Source: an uncultured Clostridiaceae bacterium (GTDB lineage: Bacteria; Bacillota; Clostridia; Lachnospirales; Lachnospiraceae). From it: a stretch of 64,000 nucleotides of DNA. The stretch's first letter is position 1. Each line of letters starts with the position of its first letter. The position numbers and the translations under genes are program-made. The notes beneath the pieces are model-generated. The model saw nothing but the letters and a program-made list of their open reading frames with translations, was not told the origin of the DNA and did not search any database. Positions 7,218-14,381 of this stretch are shown here, piece by piece. The stretch covers positions 1-64,000 of the forward strand of contig CAMWUK010000002.1 of the NCBI GenBank assembly GCA_947177415.1, read 5' to 3'.

Positions 7218-8732
7218 ATGAGTTTTATGGAAAAATTACATACTGTTATAAATGATAATAAGAAATTAACAGAAAACGGTGCCATAGGATATGAGACAAC
7301 AGGCAAATCTCTGGTAGATTTAAACTTTGCAGTAGCATCTCTTAGAAACGAAACAGAGAAAAAAATTATTAACCGTTTCATTCATGCTTTTTATGAAGAT
7401 AAAGTACTTGCCATGAAGTGGCTGTTCTTTCTGCGTGATATAAGAGGCGGGCTGGGCGAAAGACGGACTTTCCGCATTATTATCCGGTATCTTTCCGAAA
7501 ACTTTCCAGATATGATAAGCAATCTCGTTGAAATCATGGCAGAATATGGCCGTTTTGATGATTTGCTATGCCTGTTTGGTACACCTGTAGAAGAAAAGGT
7601 TCTGACTGTTTTGAAAGTACAATTAGAAGAAGATGTCCAAAACATGGAAAATAATAATCCCGTTTCCCTTTGTGCTAAGTGGATGCCAAGTAATAATACT
7701 TCTTCCAAAGATTCCAGAACAATGGCAGCAAAATTGCAGCAATTTCTTGGATTAACAGCGAAACAATACAGAAAACTGTTGGTTTCCTTAAGAGCATATT
7801 TGCATGTAACTGAGGTGTATATGAGCAATAACCGTTGGAATGAAATTGATTATACCAAGGTAACTTCCAAAGCAAATATTCTTTATAGGAATGCGTTCCT
7901 GCTTCATGACGAGGAACGCAGAAAAAATTACCTTGAAGCAGTACAAAATAACCATGCAACGATACATGCTGGTGTATTGATGCCTCACGAAATTGTAACT
8001 GGATATACACAGAGAGATGGATGGCATATTCAGGTTGCTCCAGAAGATGCATCTTTGGAAGCACTCTGGAATAATCTTCCTGATGTAGTGGAAGGTGCCG
8101 AAAATATACTCTGTGTGGTAGATGGTTCTGGCAGTATGTTATGCCCGGTTGGTTCTGGAAATACTACTGCCCTTCATGTCTCTAATGCTCTTGGTATTTA
8201 TTTTGCAGAAAGAATGGGTGGTGCATACCACAACAAATATATTACCTTTTCCAGCAGCCCAAAATATGTAGATTTGTCTTCTTGCAAAACATTAAAAGAA
8301 AAGCTGACACTGGCATTTGCAAATGATGACTGCACAAATACCAATATTGAAGCAACATTCCGTTTGGTATTAGAAACAGCATTGAGAAATCATTTAAGAC
8401 AAGAGGAACTACCACAAACTATTCTTGTAATTTCTGATATGGAATTTGATGCAGCAATGTATGGACGCAATATGGACACATTATTCGACACAATAAAACA
8501 TGAATTTTCAATACATGGTTACAAAATGCCAAAATTAGTGTTCTGGAATGTGAATAGCAGAACCAATACGGTTCCAGTTCGTGAAAATGAGCTTGGTGTG
8601 GGTCTGGTCAGTGGATTTTCTGTCAATATCTGCAACATGGTTCTCTCCAATGAACTAAATCCATTTATATGTCTAAAGAAAATTCTTAATAGTGACAGAT
8701 ATAAAAAGATAGAATATTACTTATGTGTATAA
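7218..8732 (+). CDS. DUF2828 protein: helical repeats plus vWA (Ro60-like layout)
   Basis: The product is 504 residues from the ATG with ribosome site TTGGAGG; the earlier ORF-track start lies in a MITE. The N-terminal half is alpha-helical and typical of DUF2828 (TENGAIGYETTGKSLVDLNF, KWLFFLRDIRGGLGERRTFR). The C-terminal half is a vWA fold with a full MIDAS: CVVDGSGSM, the threonine in DDCTNTNIEA and the aspartate in VISDMEFDAA. This helical-repeat plus MIDAS-vWA order is the layout of Ro60/TROVE proteins, which bind misfolded RNAs and Y RNAs. Tandem tRNA-like RNA genes on the same strand flank it on both sides, which makes an RNA partner likely by inference. A strong terminator follows at 8749. 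Confidence 0.75.
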   Translation: MSFMEKLHTVINDNKKLTENGAIGYETTGKSLVDLNFAVASLRNETEKKIINRFIHAFYEDKVLAMKWLFFLRDIRGGLGERRTFRIIIRYLSENFPDMISNLVEIMAEYGRFDDLLCLFGTPVEEKVLTVLKVQLEEDVQNMENNNPVSLCAKWMPSNNTSSKDSRTMAAKLQQFLGLTAKQYRKLLVSLRAYLHVTEVYMSNNRWNEIDYTKVTSKANILYRNAFLLHDEERRKNYLEAVQNNHATIHAGVLMPHEIVTGYTQRDGWHIQVAPEDASLEALWNNLPDVVEGAENILCVVDGSGSMLCPVGSGNTTALHVSNALGIYFAERMGGAYHNKYITFSSSPKYVDLSSCKTLKEKLTLAFANDDCTNTNIEATFRLVLETALRNHLRQEELPQTILVISDMEFDAAMYGRNMDTLFDTIKHEFSIHGYKMPKLVFWNVNSRTNTVPVRENELGVGLVSGFSVNICNMVLSNELNPFICLKKILNSDRYKKIEYYLCV

Positions 8733-8748
8733 TTTTTTTGAAGTTTAT

Positions 8749-8783
8749 AAAAAGACCGCTTTCTCCTCAAAGCAGTCTTTTTT
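8749..8783 (+). terminator. rho-independent terminator after the DUF2828 gene
   Basis: AAAAAGACCGCTTT and AAAGCAGTCTTTTTT form a long stem around CTCCTC with a T run, 17 bp after the stop codon. A near-identical hairpin lies at 9282. Confidence 0.85.
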
Positions 8784-8839
8784 CCGTGTTTTATACCATA
8801 ACAGTGATATAGAGTTGAACAGTTACCGTTCTATGCTCT

Positions 8840-8934
8840 CGCAACTTTTTTGAAATGATTTTTTTTACCATTTCATGTATTCTATTTTTAGACGAGGGAA
8901 AATGTTACGGAACACAGTAACAGATAGCTCGTTA
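8840..8934 (+). promoter_or_regulatory. conserved leader of tRNA-like RNA copy 5, with a loop insertion
   Basis: The start CGCAACTTTTTTGAAATGAT and following T-rich block match the leaders at 4517 and 6516. The GACGAGG-GAAA-CCCGTC hairpin is here enlarged: the loop holds extra DNA with its own inverted repeat TGTTAC...GTAACA, and the outer stem is kept as GACGA / TCGTT. Confidence 0.5.
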
Positions 8935-9066
8935 GGAAGATATTGTCTAAGTAGCTCAGTTGGTAGAGCACGATAAAACAGGTCTTGCTAAAGACCTTAA
9001 CAGCAACTCTTAACACCTTTTAAGTGCGTTGTCGCGGGTTCGACTCCCGTCTTGGCAATATCTTCT
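8935..9066 (+). ncRNA. tRNA-like RNA, type A, copy 5
   Basis: The terminal helix GAAGATATTGTC.AAG with CTTGGCAATATCTTC keeps pairing through compensatory changes relative to copies 1 and 2 (GAG/CTC to AAG/CTT, and C-G or T-G to T-A). The bulged T is preserved. The T arm changes to GCGGG-TTCGACT-CCCGT and the insert keeps GGTCTT-GCTA-AAGACC, TTAACAGCAA and CTTAA-CACCTT-TTAAG. Paired changes with constant loops indicate a structured, selected RNA. Confidence 0.7.
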
Positions 9067-9080
9067 GTTTTTCTATATAT

Positions 9081-9186
9081 TGTGGGGTAGCTTAGTTGGT
9101 AGAGCACTATAAAAAATAAGTTTTGAAAAAGACTTTAACAGCAATATTAGGTTATAGAATCCATGGGTTCGAATCCCATCCCCACA
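9081..9186 (+). ncRNA. tRNA-like RNA, type B, copy 6
   Basis: Acceptor stem TGTGGGG / CCCCACA and T arm ATGGG-TTCGAAT-CCCAT match copy 4. The D arm is GCTT...GAGC, with one wobble. The anticodon-stem position pairs as CTATAA / TTATAG. The enlarged loop holds AAGTTTT-GAAA-AAGACTT followed by TAACAGCAA, a better-paired version of the hairpin in copy 4. It lies 15 bp after copy 5, so the two may be cotranscribed and end at the terminator at 9282. Confidence 0.65.
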
Positions 9187-9190
9187 TTTA

Positions 9191-9290
9191 ATCAAATCTA
9201 CATACTACCTTCAGTGAAAGGCTGGACTCTTCGCAATCACTTTATCCTTATATACTTTGTAGCAAGTGCAAGATTCTACCTAAAAAGACT
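9191..9290. repeat. decayed B-type element
   Basis: ACCTTCAGTGAAAGGCTGGA and TACTTTGTAGCAAGTGCAAG echo the type B body (CGCCTTTGGCGAAAGGCTGGA, TACTTTGCAGCAAGTGCAAA), and CTACCT precedes the terminator. The terminal repeats are gone. Confidence 0.45.
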
Positions 9291-9315
9291 GCTTTCTCCA
9301 CAAAGCAGTCTTTTT
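9282..9315 (+). terminator. rho-independent terminator after tRNA-like copies 5-6
   Basis: AAAAAGACTGCTTT and AAAGCAGTCTTTTT form a perfect 14-bp stem around CTCCAC, almost the same sequence as the terminator after the DUF2828 gene. The stretch from here to 9486 holds no gene that I can support. Confidence 0.8.
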
Positions 9316-9486
9316 CCCGTTTCCTTCGCATAGAAAACACACATGATTATTTTTTACATATATGACTATAACAGAAAATTATTTAAAATGTTAAAAATAG
9401 GACAGATAACCACCAAAATTGGATGAATGACCACCTTTTCTGTTACCCTTTTCTACTTGTTTTCACATTTTATAATTGTTATAATG

Positions 9487-9623
9487 GTAACTGTTCAGAA
9501 CCATGAACAGTTACGTTTAAGCCCATGAATATTCGCCTTCGGCGAAGGGGCTTAAACATTACAAAATTCACTTTTTCTCAGGTCACACGCAAAGTAAATG
9601 CGTGTTTCTACCTGAATAGTTAC
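9487..9623. mobile_element. MITE-like element, body type A, upstream of topB
   Basis: GTAACTGTTCAGAACCATGA opens the element and CTACCTGAATAGTTAC closes it, with the CGCCTTCGGCG and CACGCAAAGTAAATGCGTG hairpins between. I see no clear 8-bp duplication. It ends 43 bp before the topB start and creates the false upstream extension of that ORF. Confidence 0.85.
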
Positions 9624-9665
9624 AATGTGTTATCAAATAAGATAGAAAGGATTCTAGTAATCTAT

Positions 9666-11711
9666 ATGTCGAAAAGTATTTACATAGCAGAAAAACCCAG
9701 TGTGGCACAAGAATTTGCCAAAGCACTAAAATTAAATGCAAGAAAAAAAGATGGCTACTTAGAATCAGAAGATGCTATTGTAACTTGGTGTGTGGGACAC
9801 TTAGTTACCATGAGTTATCCAGAGGTTTATGACCCATCTTTAAAGAAATGGAGTTACGATACCATTCCTTTCTTGCCGGAAGAATTCCGTTACGAAATAA
9901 TTCCACAGGTAAAAAAACAATTTGAAATTGTAAAATCCCTTTTGAACCGGGAAGATGTCTCTACCATATATGTCTGTACCGACTCTGGACGGGAAGGAGA
10001 ATACATATACCGGTTGGTAGATCAAATGGCAAAAGTTCCAGATTCCAAAGATAAACGCCGTGTTTGGATTGATTCCCAGACAGAAGAGGAAATTTTGCGT
10101 GGTATTCGTCAGGCAAAACCCTTATCATCATATAATAACTTATCTGATTCTGCCTATTTACGTGCCAAAGAAGATTATCTTATGGGTATTAACTTTTCCA
10201 GAGTGCTTTCTTTAAAATATGGTTATACTGTAAGAAATTATTTAGATGGTAAAAAATATGGTGCCATTGCGGTAGGACGGGTAATGACCTGTGTTCTTGG
10301 CATGGTAGTCAGGCGTGAAAGGGAAATCCGTTCTTTTGTAAAAACTCCTTTTTACCGTATTCTTGCTACTTTAGAAACAGATGTGAATAGTTTTGAAGGA
10401 GAATGGCGTGCCGTAGAGGGTTCCAGATATTTCCAGTCGCCCCTTCTATATAAAGAAAATGGATTTAAAGAAAAAGAAGAAGCAGAAAAACTTATTACTG
10501 CCCTTTCTGCCTGTGAAAAATTATCTGCTTTAATTGAAAAGATAGAAAAGAAAAAAGAAAAAAAGAATCCACCATTACTCTTTAACTTAGCTGAGTTACA
10601 AAATGTTTGTTCTAAGTTATTTAAAATCAGTCCTGATGAAACTCTGAAAATTACACAAAACCTTTATGAAAAAAAACTGGTTACTTACCCAAGAACAGAT
10701 GCCAGAGTTTTATCTACTGCTGTAAGTAAAGAGATTTACAAAAATATCAGTGGTTTGCAAAATTATTCTCTTGTTCAGGATTTTGCAAAAGAAATTCTTG
10801 CTAATAAACTTTATCAGGGACTTGCAAAAACCCGGTATGTAAATGATAAACAGATTACCGACCACTATGCTATTATTCCTACCGGGCAGGGATTGAGTGC
10901 TCTCAACTCTCTTCCACCAACGGCTGCTAAAGTTTATGAAGTCATTGTCCGAAGATTTTTGAGTATATTTTTTCCGCCAGCAGAATATCAAAAGATATCC
11001 ATTACAGCCTCTCTCACCTACCCAGATGAAACAGGAGGCAGGGAATTCTTCTTTTCTTCCTTTAAGATGATGCTATCAGAAGGTTATCTTCGGGTTACAC
11101 CATTTTCCTTTATAAAGAAGAAAGAAGAGGATAAGAAAGAAAATGATACTAGCGAAGGAGAGGATACTGCCAACATTGATACCAATTTGGTTGCTGCTGT
11201 TTCCAAACTAAGAAAGGGATCTATTCTCCCAGTAAGTGATTTGCAAATCAAAGAAGGGGAAACTTCTCCTCCAAAACGTTATAATTCCGGATCTATGATT
11301 CTTGCCATGGAAAATGCCGGTCAGCTTATTGAAGACGAAGAACTCCGTGCCCAGATAAAAGGTAGTGGAATTGGTACCAGTGCAACCAGAGCAGAGATAC
11401 TAAACAAACTTTTTAAAATCGGGTATATAAATTTAAATAAAAAAACCCAGATTATTACACCAACACAGCTTGGTGAAATGATTTTTGATGTAGTCAACTC
11501 TTCTATCCGTTCCCTTCTCAATCCTGAACTTACTGCCAGTTGGGAAAAAGGGCTTACCTATGTTGCTAATGGGGAAATTACTGCCGAAGAATATATGACA
11601 AAACTAAATGGTTTTGTCTCCCGTATGGTAAATGGTGTAAAAGCTGCCAATAACCAATGGGGAGTGAAAAGTCTTTTTGATGCCTCTGCTGCTTATTATA
11701 AAAAAATGTAA
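9666..11711 (+). CDS. topB: DNA topoisomerase III (type IA)
   Basis: The product is 681 residues from the ATG after AGAAAGGATT; the first 47 codons of the ORF track come from the MITE. The TOPRIM domain (SIYIAEKPSVAQEFAKAL, then CTDSGREGEYIYRLV) provides the metal-binding acidic residues. The active-site tyrosine lies in LVTYPRTDARVLS, and HYAIIPTGQ, GIGTSATRAEIL and the C-terminal SWEKGLTYVANGEI are typical of TopB. It relaxes negative supercoils and separates linked or recombination intermediates. Plasmids and integrative elements often carry such topB copies. The TAA stop codon is supplied by the terminal repeat of the next MITE. Confidence 0.93.
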   Translation: MSKSIYIAEKPSVAQEFAKALKLNARKKDGYLESEDAIVTWCVGHLVTMSYPEVYDPSLKKWSYDTIPFLPEEFRYEIIPQVKKQFEIVKSLLNREDVSTIYVCTDSGREGEYIYRLVDQMAKVPDSKDKRRVWIDSQTEEEILRGIRQAKPLSSYNNLSDSAYLRAKEDYLMGINFSRVLSLKYGYTVRNYLDGKKYGAIAVGRVMTCVLGMVVRREREIRSFVKTPFYRILATLETDVNSFEGEWRAVEGSRYFQSPLLYKENGFKEKEEAEKLITALSACEKLSALIEKIEKKKEKKNPPLLFNLAELQNVCSKLFKISPDETLKITQNLYEKKLVTYPRTDARVLSTAVSKEIYKNISGLQNYSLVQDFAKEILANKLYQGLAKTRYVNDKQITDHYAIIPTGQGLSALNSLPPTAAKVYEVIVRRFLSIFFPPAEYQKISITASLTYPDETGGREFFFSSFKMMLSEGYLRVTPFSFIKKKEEDKKENDTSEGEDTANIDTNLVAAVSKLRKGSILPVSDLQIKEGETSPPKRYNSGSMILAMENAGQLIEDEELRAQIKGSGIGTSATRAEILNKLFKIGYINLNKKTQIITPTQLGEMIFDVVNSSIRSLLNPELTASWEKGLTYVANGEITAEEYMTKLNGFVSRMVNGVKAANNQWGVKSLFDASAAYYKKM

Positions 11712-11880
11712 CTGTTCAAGATTCATGAATAGTTACAAAACACTCATGCCTTGTGGACTATGGTAGCACCATAAATATATTCGCATGAGTGTTTCGTAAA
11801 CGAGGATGCACACAAGTGCAAAAGCAGCACTTGGTGCTTTACGAACCTTGCAGCAGAGTGCAAGGTTCTACCTAAAAAGA
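11708..11880. mobile_element. MITE-like element, body type G
   Basis: It begins with the 28-bp palindrome GTAACTGTTCAAG...ATGAATAGTTAC, then an ACACTCATGC...GCATGAGTGT hairpin and CCTTGCAGCAGAGTGCAAGG, and ends near TTCTACCT without a clean terminal repeat. The body is seen only here. Confidence 0.65.
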
Positions 11881-11910
11881 GTGAATATATAGAAAAGGAG
11901 ATTTTTTACT

Positions 11911-12576
11911 ATGGAAAATTTAAAAAATACAACTTTATTTAACATGAAGGAAACCATTGCTGCTGATATTTTCAAAGATACTACTTACCCTTGGGAAGTT
12001 CTTTCCAAAATCAGCAATTTCATTCTTACCCTTGGAGCCACTTTATCTCCAGACGAATATGAAAAAAAAGGAGACAATGTGTGGATTGCTAAATCTGCAA
12101 AAGTTGCTCCTACTGCCTTTATTAACGGTCCTGCCATTATTGGAAAAGATGCCGAAATCCGCCATTGTGCTTTTATTCGTGGTAATGCAATTGTAGGAGA
12201 AGGTGCTGTGGTAGGAAACTCCACAGAATTGAAAAATGTTCTGCTATTCAATAAGGTACAGGTTCCTCACTATAATTATGTTGGTGATTCTATTTTAGGT
12301 TTCAAGGCTCACATGGGAGCAGGATCTATTACCTCCAATGTAAAGTCTGATAAAACTTTAGTTACCATACTATGCCCAGACAAAAAAGTGGAAACTAATT
12401 TAAAGAAAATGGGTGCTATTCTAGGCGACAATGTGGAAGTGGGATGTAACAGTGTATTGAATCCCGGCACCATTGTTGGTTCAGACTCTAATATTTATCC
12501 TCTATCTATGGTTCGTGGATATGTGCCTGCCAAATCTATCTACAAAAATAAAAATGAAGTTGTGGCAAAACAATAG
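11911..12576 (+). CDS. left-handed beta-helix (hexapeptide repeat) protein, GlmU-C-like
   Basis: The 221-residue product follows ribosome site AAAAGGAGA. A short helical lead precedes hexapeptide repeats from about residue 60 (VWIAKSAKVAPTAFINGPAI, IGKDAEIRHCAFIRGNAIVG) to about 205. The pattern resembles the acyltransferase half of GlmU and the stand-alone proteins often annotated as UDP-N-acetylglucosamine pyrophosphorylase. HYNYVGDSILGFKAHMGAGS resembles the GlmU acetyl-CoA and GlcN-1-P site region. No nucleotidyltransferase domain is present, so pyrophosphorylase activity is unlikely; an N-acetyl- or acyltransferase is the best guess. The next gene starts 14 bp later, so they are cotranscribed. 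Confidence 0.7.
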   Translation: MENLKNTTLFNMKETIAADIFKDTTYPWEVLSKISNFILTLGATLSPDEYEKKGDNVWIAKSAKVAPTAFINGPAIIGKDAEIRHCAFIRGNAIVGEGAVVGNSTELKNVLLFNKVQVPHYNYVGDSILGFKAHMGAGSITSNVKSDKTLVTILCPDKKVETNLKKMGAILGDNVEVGCNSVLNPGTIVGSDSNIYPLSMVRGYVPAKSIYKNKNEVVAKQ

Positions 12577-12590
12577 AGAAAGGAATATAT

Positions 12591-14114
12591 ATGCAAAAAA
12601 GAAAAAGAGCTAAAGCAGGTGAAGTATATGCCTATTATATTAAAAGATTAAAGAAATATTGTGCGTACCAGATTATTCGTGTAGACAAAGAAGATATTTG
12701 CTATCTGTCATTAGATTATCTTGCATCAGAACCACCTGATGCAGATAGTCTTGCTTCCTTACAACCTTATCATCTGGATTCCTTTCGTCATCATCACAGC
12801 ATAGAGAAATCATTGATTGCAAACACTCCAGTACCAAGAGATTATATTTACATTGGAGAATGTGACTTAAAATCCAATGATAAATGCAGTTTATATTCTG
12901 CTGACTGGCCAAGAGGTAATTCCTACCTTCGTGAAGAACGTTGGAAAGGGTTTGGAAAAAAATACACAGATGCCTATAAAAAATATATTAACAGTGGTGA
13001 TTTTGTAAATCTTCATGGGCAAATGATCAAGAAAAACCTTGGTGGACTTAAGGACTCTTTATATGCAATTCTAACAGAAAAGGATACTCTGGATTTATTT
13101 CCCTGTATTACTTCTGCATCCGTAACGGGATATTCTAAAAAATTGGAGCATTGGCTTTGTGAAACTCCACTATTAACTACAATAGACCTTAAAGAAGCAG
13201 GAGTTGAAATACTTGATTTAAGCAGGACACATTTAGCCCATCTGGAATTAAATTTAACAGGTGTTACTACATTGAAACTTCCATCAAGTATTGAGTGGTT
13301 AAAGATTTATGGAGATATTAATGAAAATCTGCAAATTGATGATAGTTGTTGTAAGGAAAACATAGATTTCGTTATTGTTTTAGATAATACCCCCATAAAA
13401 CGATATGGACTTAAAAATGTAAAAATAGATTCTTTATTGCTTGGTAATTGTAATGTGTTAGATATGGCACTTATTGCAAAATATTTTCCTGAAATAGAAG
13501 AACTCATTATGTATGGCAATCCCGGTAATATAATAAATTTTCAAGCAATAGAAAACTTACATAACCTGACATACATTACCTGTTCTAATTTATTTGGTTA
13601 TACTGCTTCTGATATGGAATCACTACAAAAATTGCCAAATTTATGTGAAATAGATTTTGACAGTATTCCAAAAGAAGCTGGTACTTATCTGAAAAAGTTT
13701 TGGAAAAACAAACTGGATAAGATGTCTGTCACACGTCTTAGGGATGATGGTTGGTTACAGGAAAACCTCCATAATCCATTACGTCACTGGGATGGCAGTG
13801 AATTTGTTCCCAAGGCTGCCTATAAGAGTGCCTTAAAATGTTATAAAGAGACCAAAAAGAAATTGTTGTTAGCTACCACAAAGACTGAAGCAGAGCAGCT
13901 TGTTATTAAATATACCCAACACTTTAATATCCTAAACGCAAAATATAATGAGTTCATTGAGACGGATGAACGGGAAGATATTTTTATGGCAATGGAACAG
14001 TTATATGATGAATGTATTTTACATAGTACAAGCGAAGCAATAGAGGAAAAAAATGCAATCATTTCGTTAGAAGAAATATGGGACATTATGGATAATAAAC
14101 GTGATGATTGGTAA
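12591..14114 (+). CDS. leucine-rich-repeat-like protein with Imm26-like N-terminus
   Basis: The 507-residue soluble protein follows ribosome site AGAAAGGAA. The N-terminus (RAKAGEVYAYYIKRLKKYCA) resembles the opening strands of Imm26-type immunity proteins. Residues about 180-370 form irregular leucine-rich repeats (TIDLKEAGVEILDLSRTHLA, LHNLTYITCSNLFGY). The C-terminal third is helical and charged (YKSALKCYKETKKKLLLATT). No signal peptide or membrane segment is seen. LRR proteins of this kind occur beside DUF2828, SWIM and WGR genes in conflict-type loci, so it may be a recognition component; that is inference. Confidence 0.45.
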   Translation: MQKRKRAKAGEVYAYYIKRLKKYCAYQIIRVDKEDICYLSLDYLASEPPDADSLASLQPYHLDSFRHHHSIEKSLIANTPVPRDYIYIGECDLKSNDKCSLYSADWPRGNSYLREERWKGFGKKYTDAYKKYINSGDFVNLHGQMIKKNLGGLKDSLYAILTEKDTLDLFPCITSASVTGYSKKLEHWLCETPLLTTIDLKEAGVEILDLSRTHLAHLELNLTGVTTLKLPSSIEWLKIYGDINENLQIDDSCCKENIDFVIVLDNTPIKRYGLKNVKIDSLLLGNCNVLDMALIAKYFPEIEELIMYGNPGNIINFQAIENLHNLTYITCSNLFGYTASDMESLQKLPNLCEIDFDSIPKEAGTYLKKFWKNKLDKMSVTRLRDDGWLQENLHNPLRHWDGSEFVPKAAYKSALKCYKETKKKLLLATTKTEAEQLVIKYTQHFNILNAKYNEFIETDEREDIFMAMEQLYDECILHSTSEAIEEKNAIISLEEIWDIMDNKRDDW

Positions 14115-14381
14115 CACAGCTAATTATGCCATCTTTAATTTTTGCTAGTAAGTATTTCCAGTCAGGACGCTCCAAATTTGTACCAGATTATTTGTCGTCT
14201 ATGTAAATGGTACCTTTGATACAATTCGATTTTGCCTTTGTACATTTTTATTTTTCTATACTTTTTGATTTTTAGTAGAGTTTTTCTTATTTTTGTGATA
14301 TAATCTGATTTACATTTTCAATAATGGAGAACTAATATTGACCGATATACATATCAAATCTATAGAAAGAAGGCACTAACT

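Noticed and set aside
4586-9186. Ordinary tRNA genes, or tRNAs with introns
   Set aside because: No anticodon stem-loop of normal size, no encoded CCA, extended terminal helices, and the inserts are far too short for group I or II introns.
9400-9470. IS-like sequence ACCACCAAAATTGG...GACCACC
   Set aside because: It slightly resembles the ends of some insertion sequences, but no inverted partner or transposase fragment is visible.
9525-9665. N-terminal extension of topoisomerase III in the ORF track
   Set aside because: The codons lie in a type A MITE; the ATG at 9666 has a ribosome site and matches the family start.
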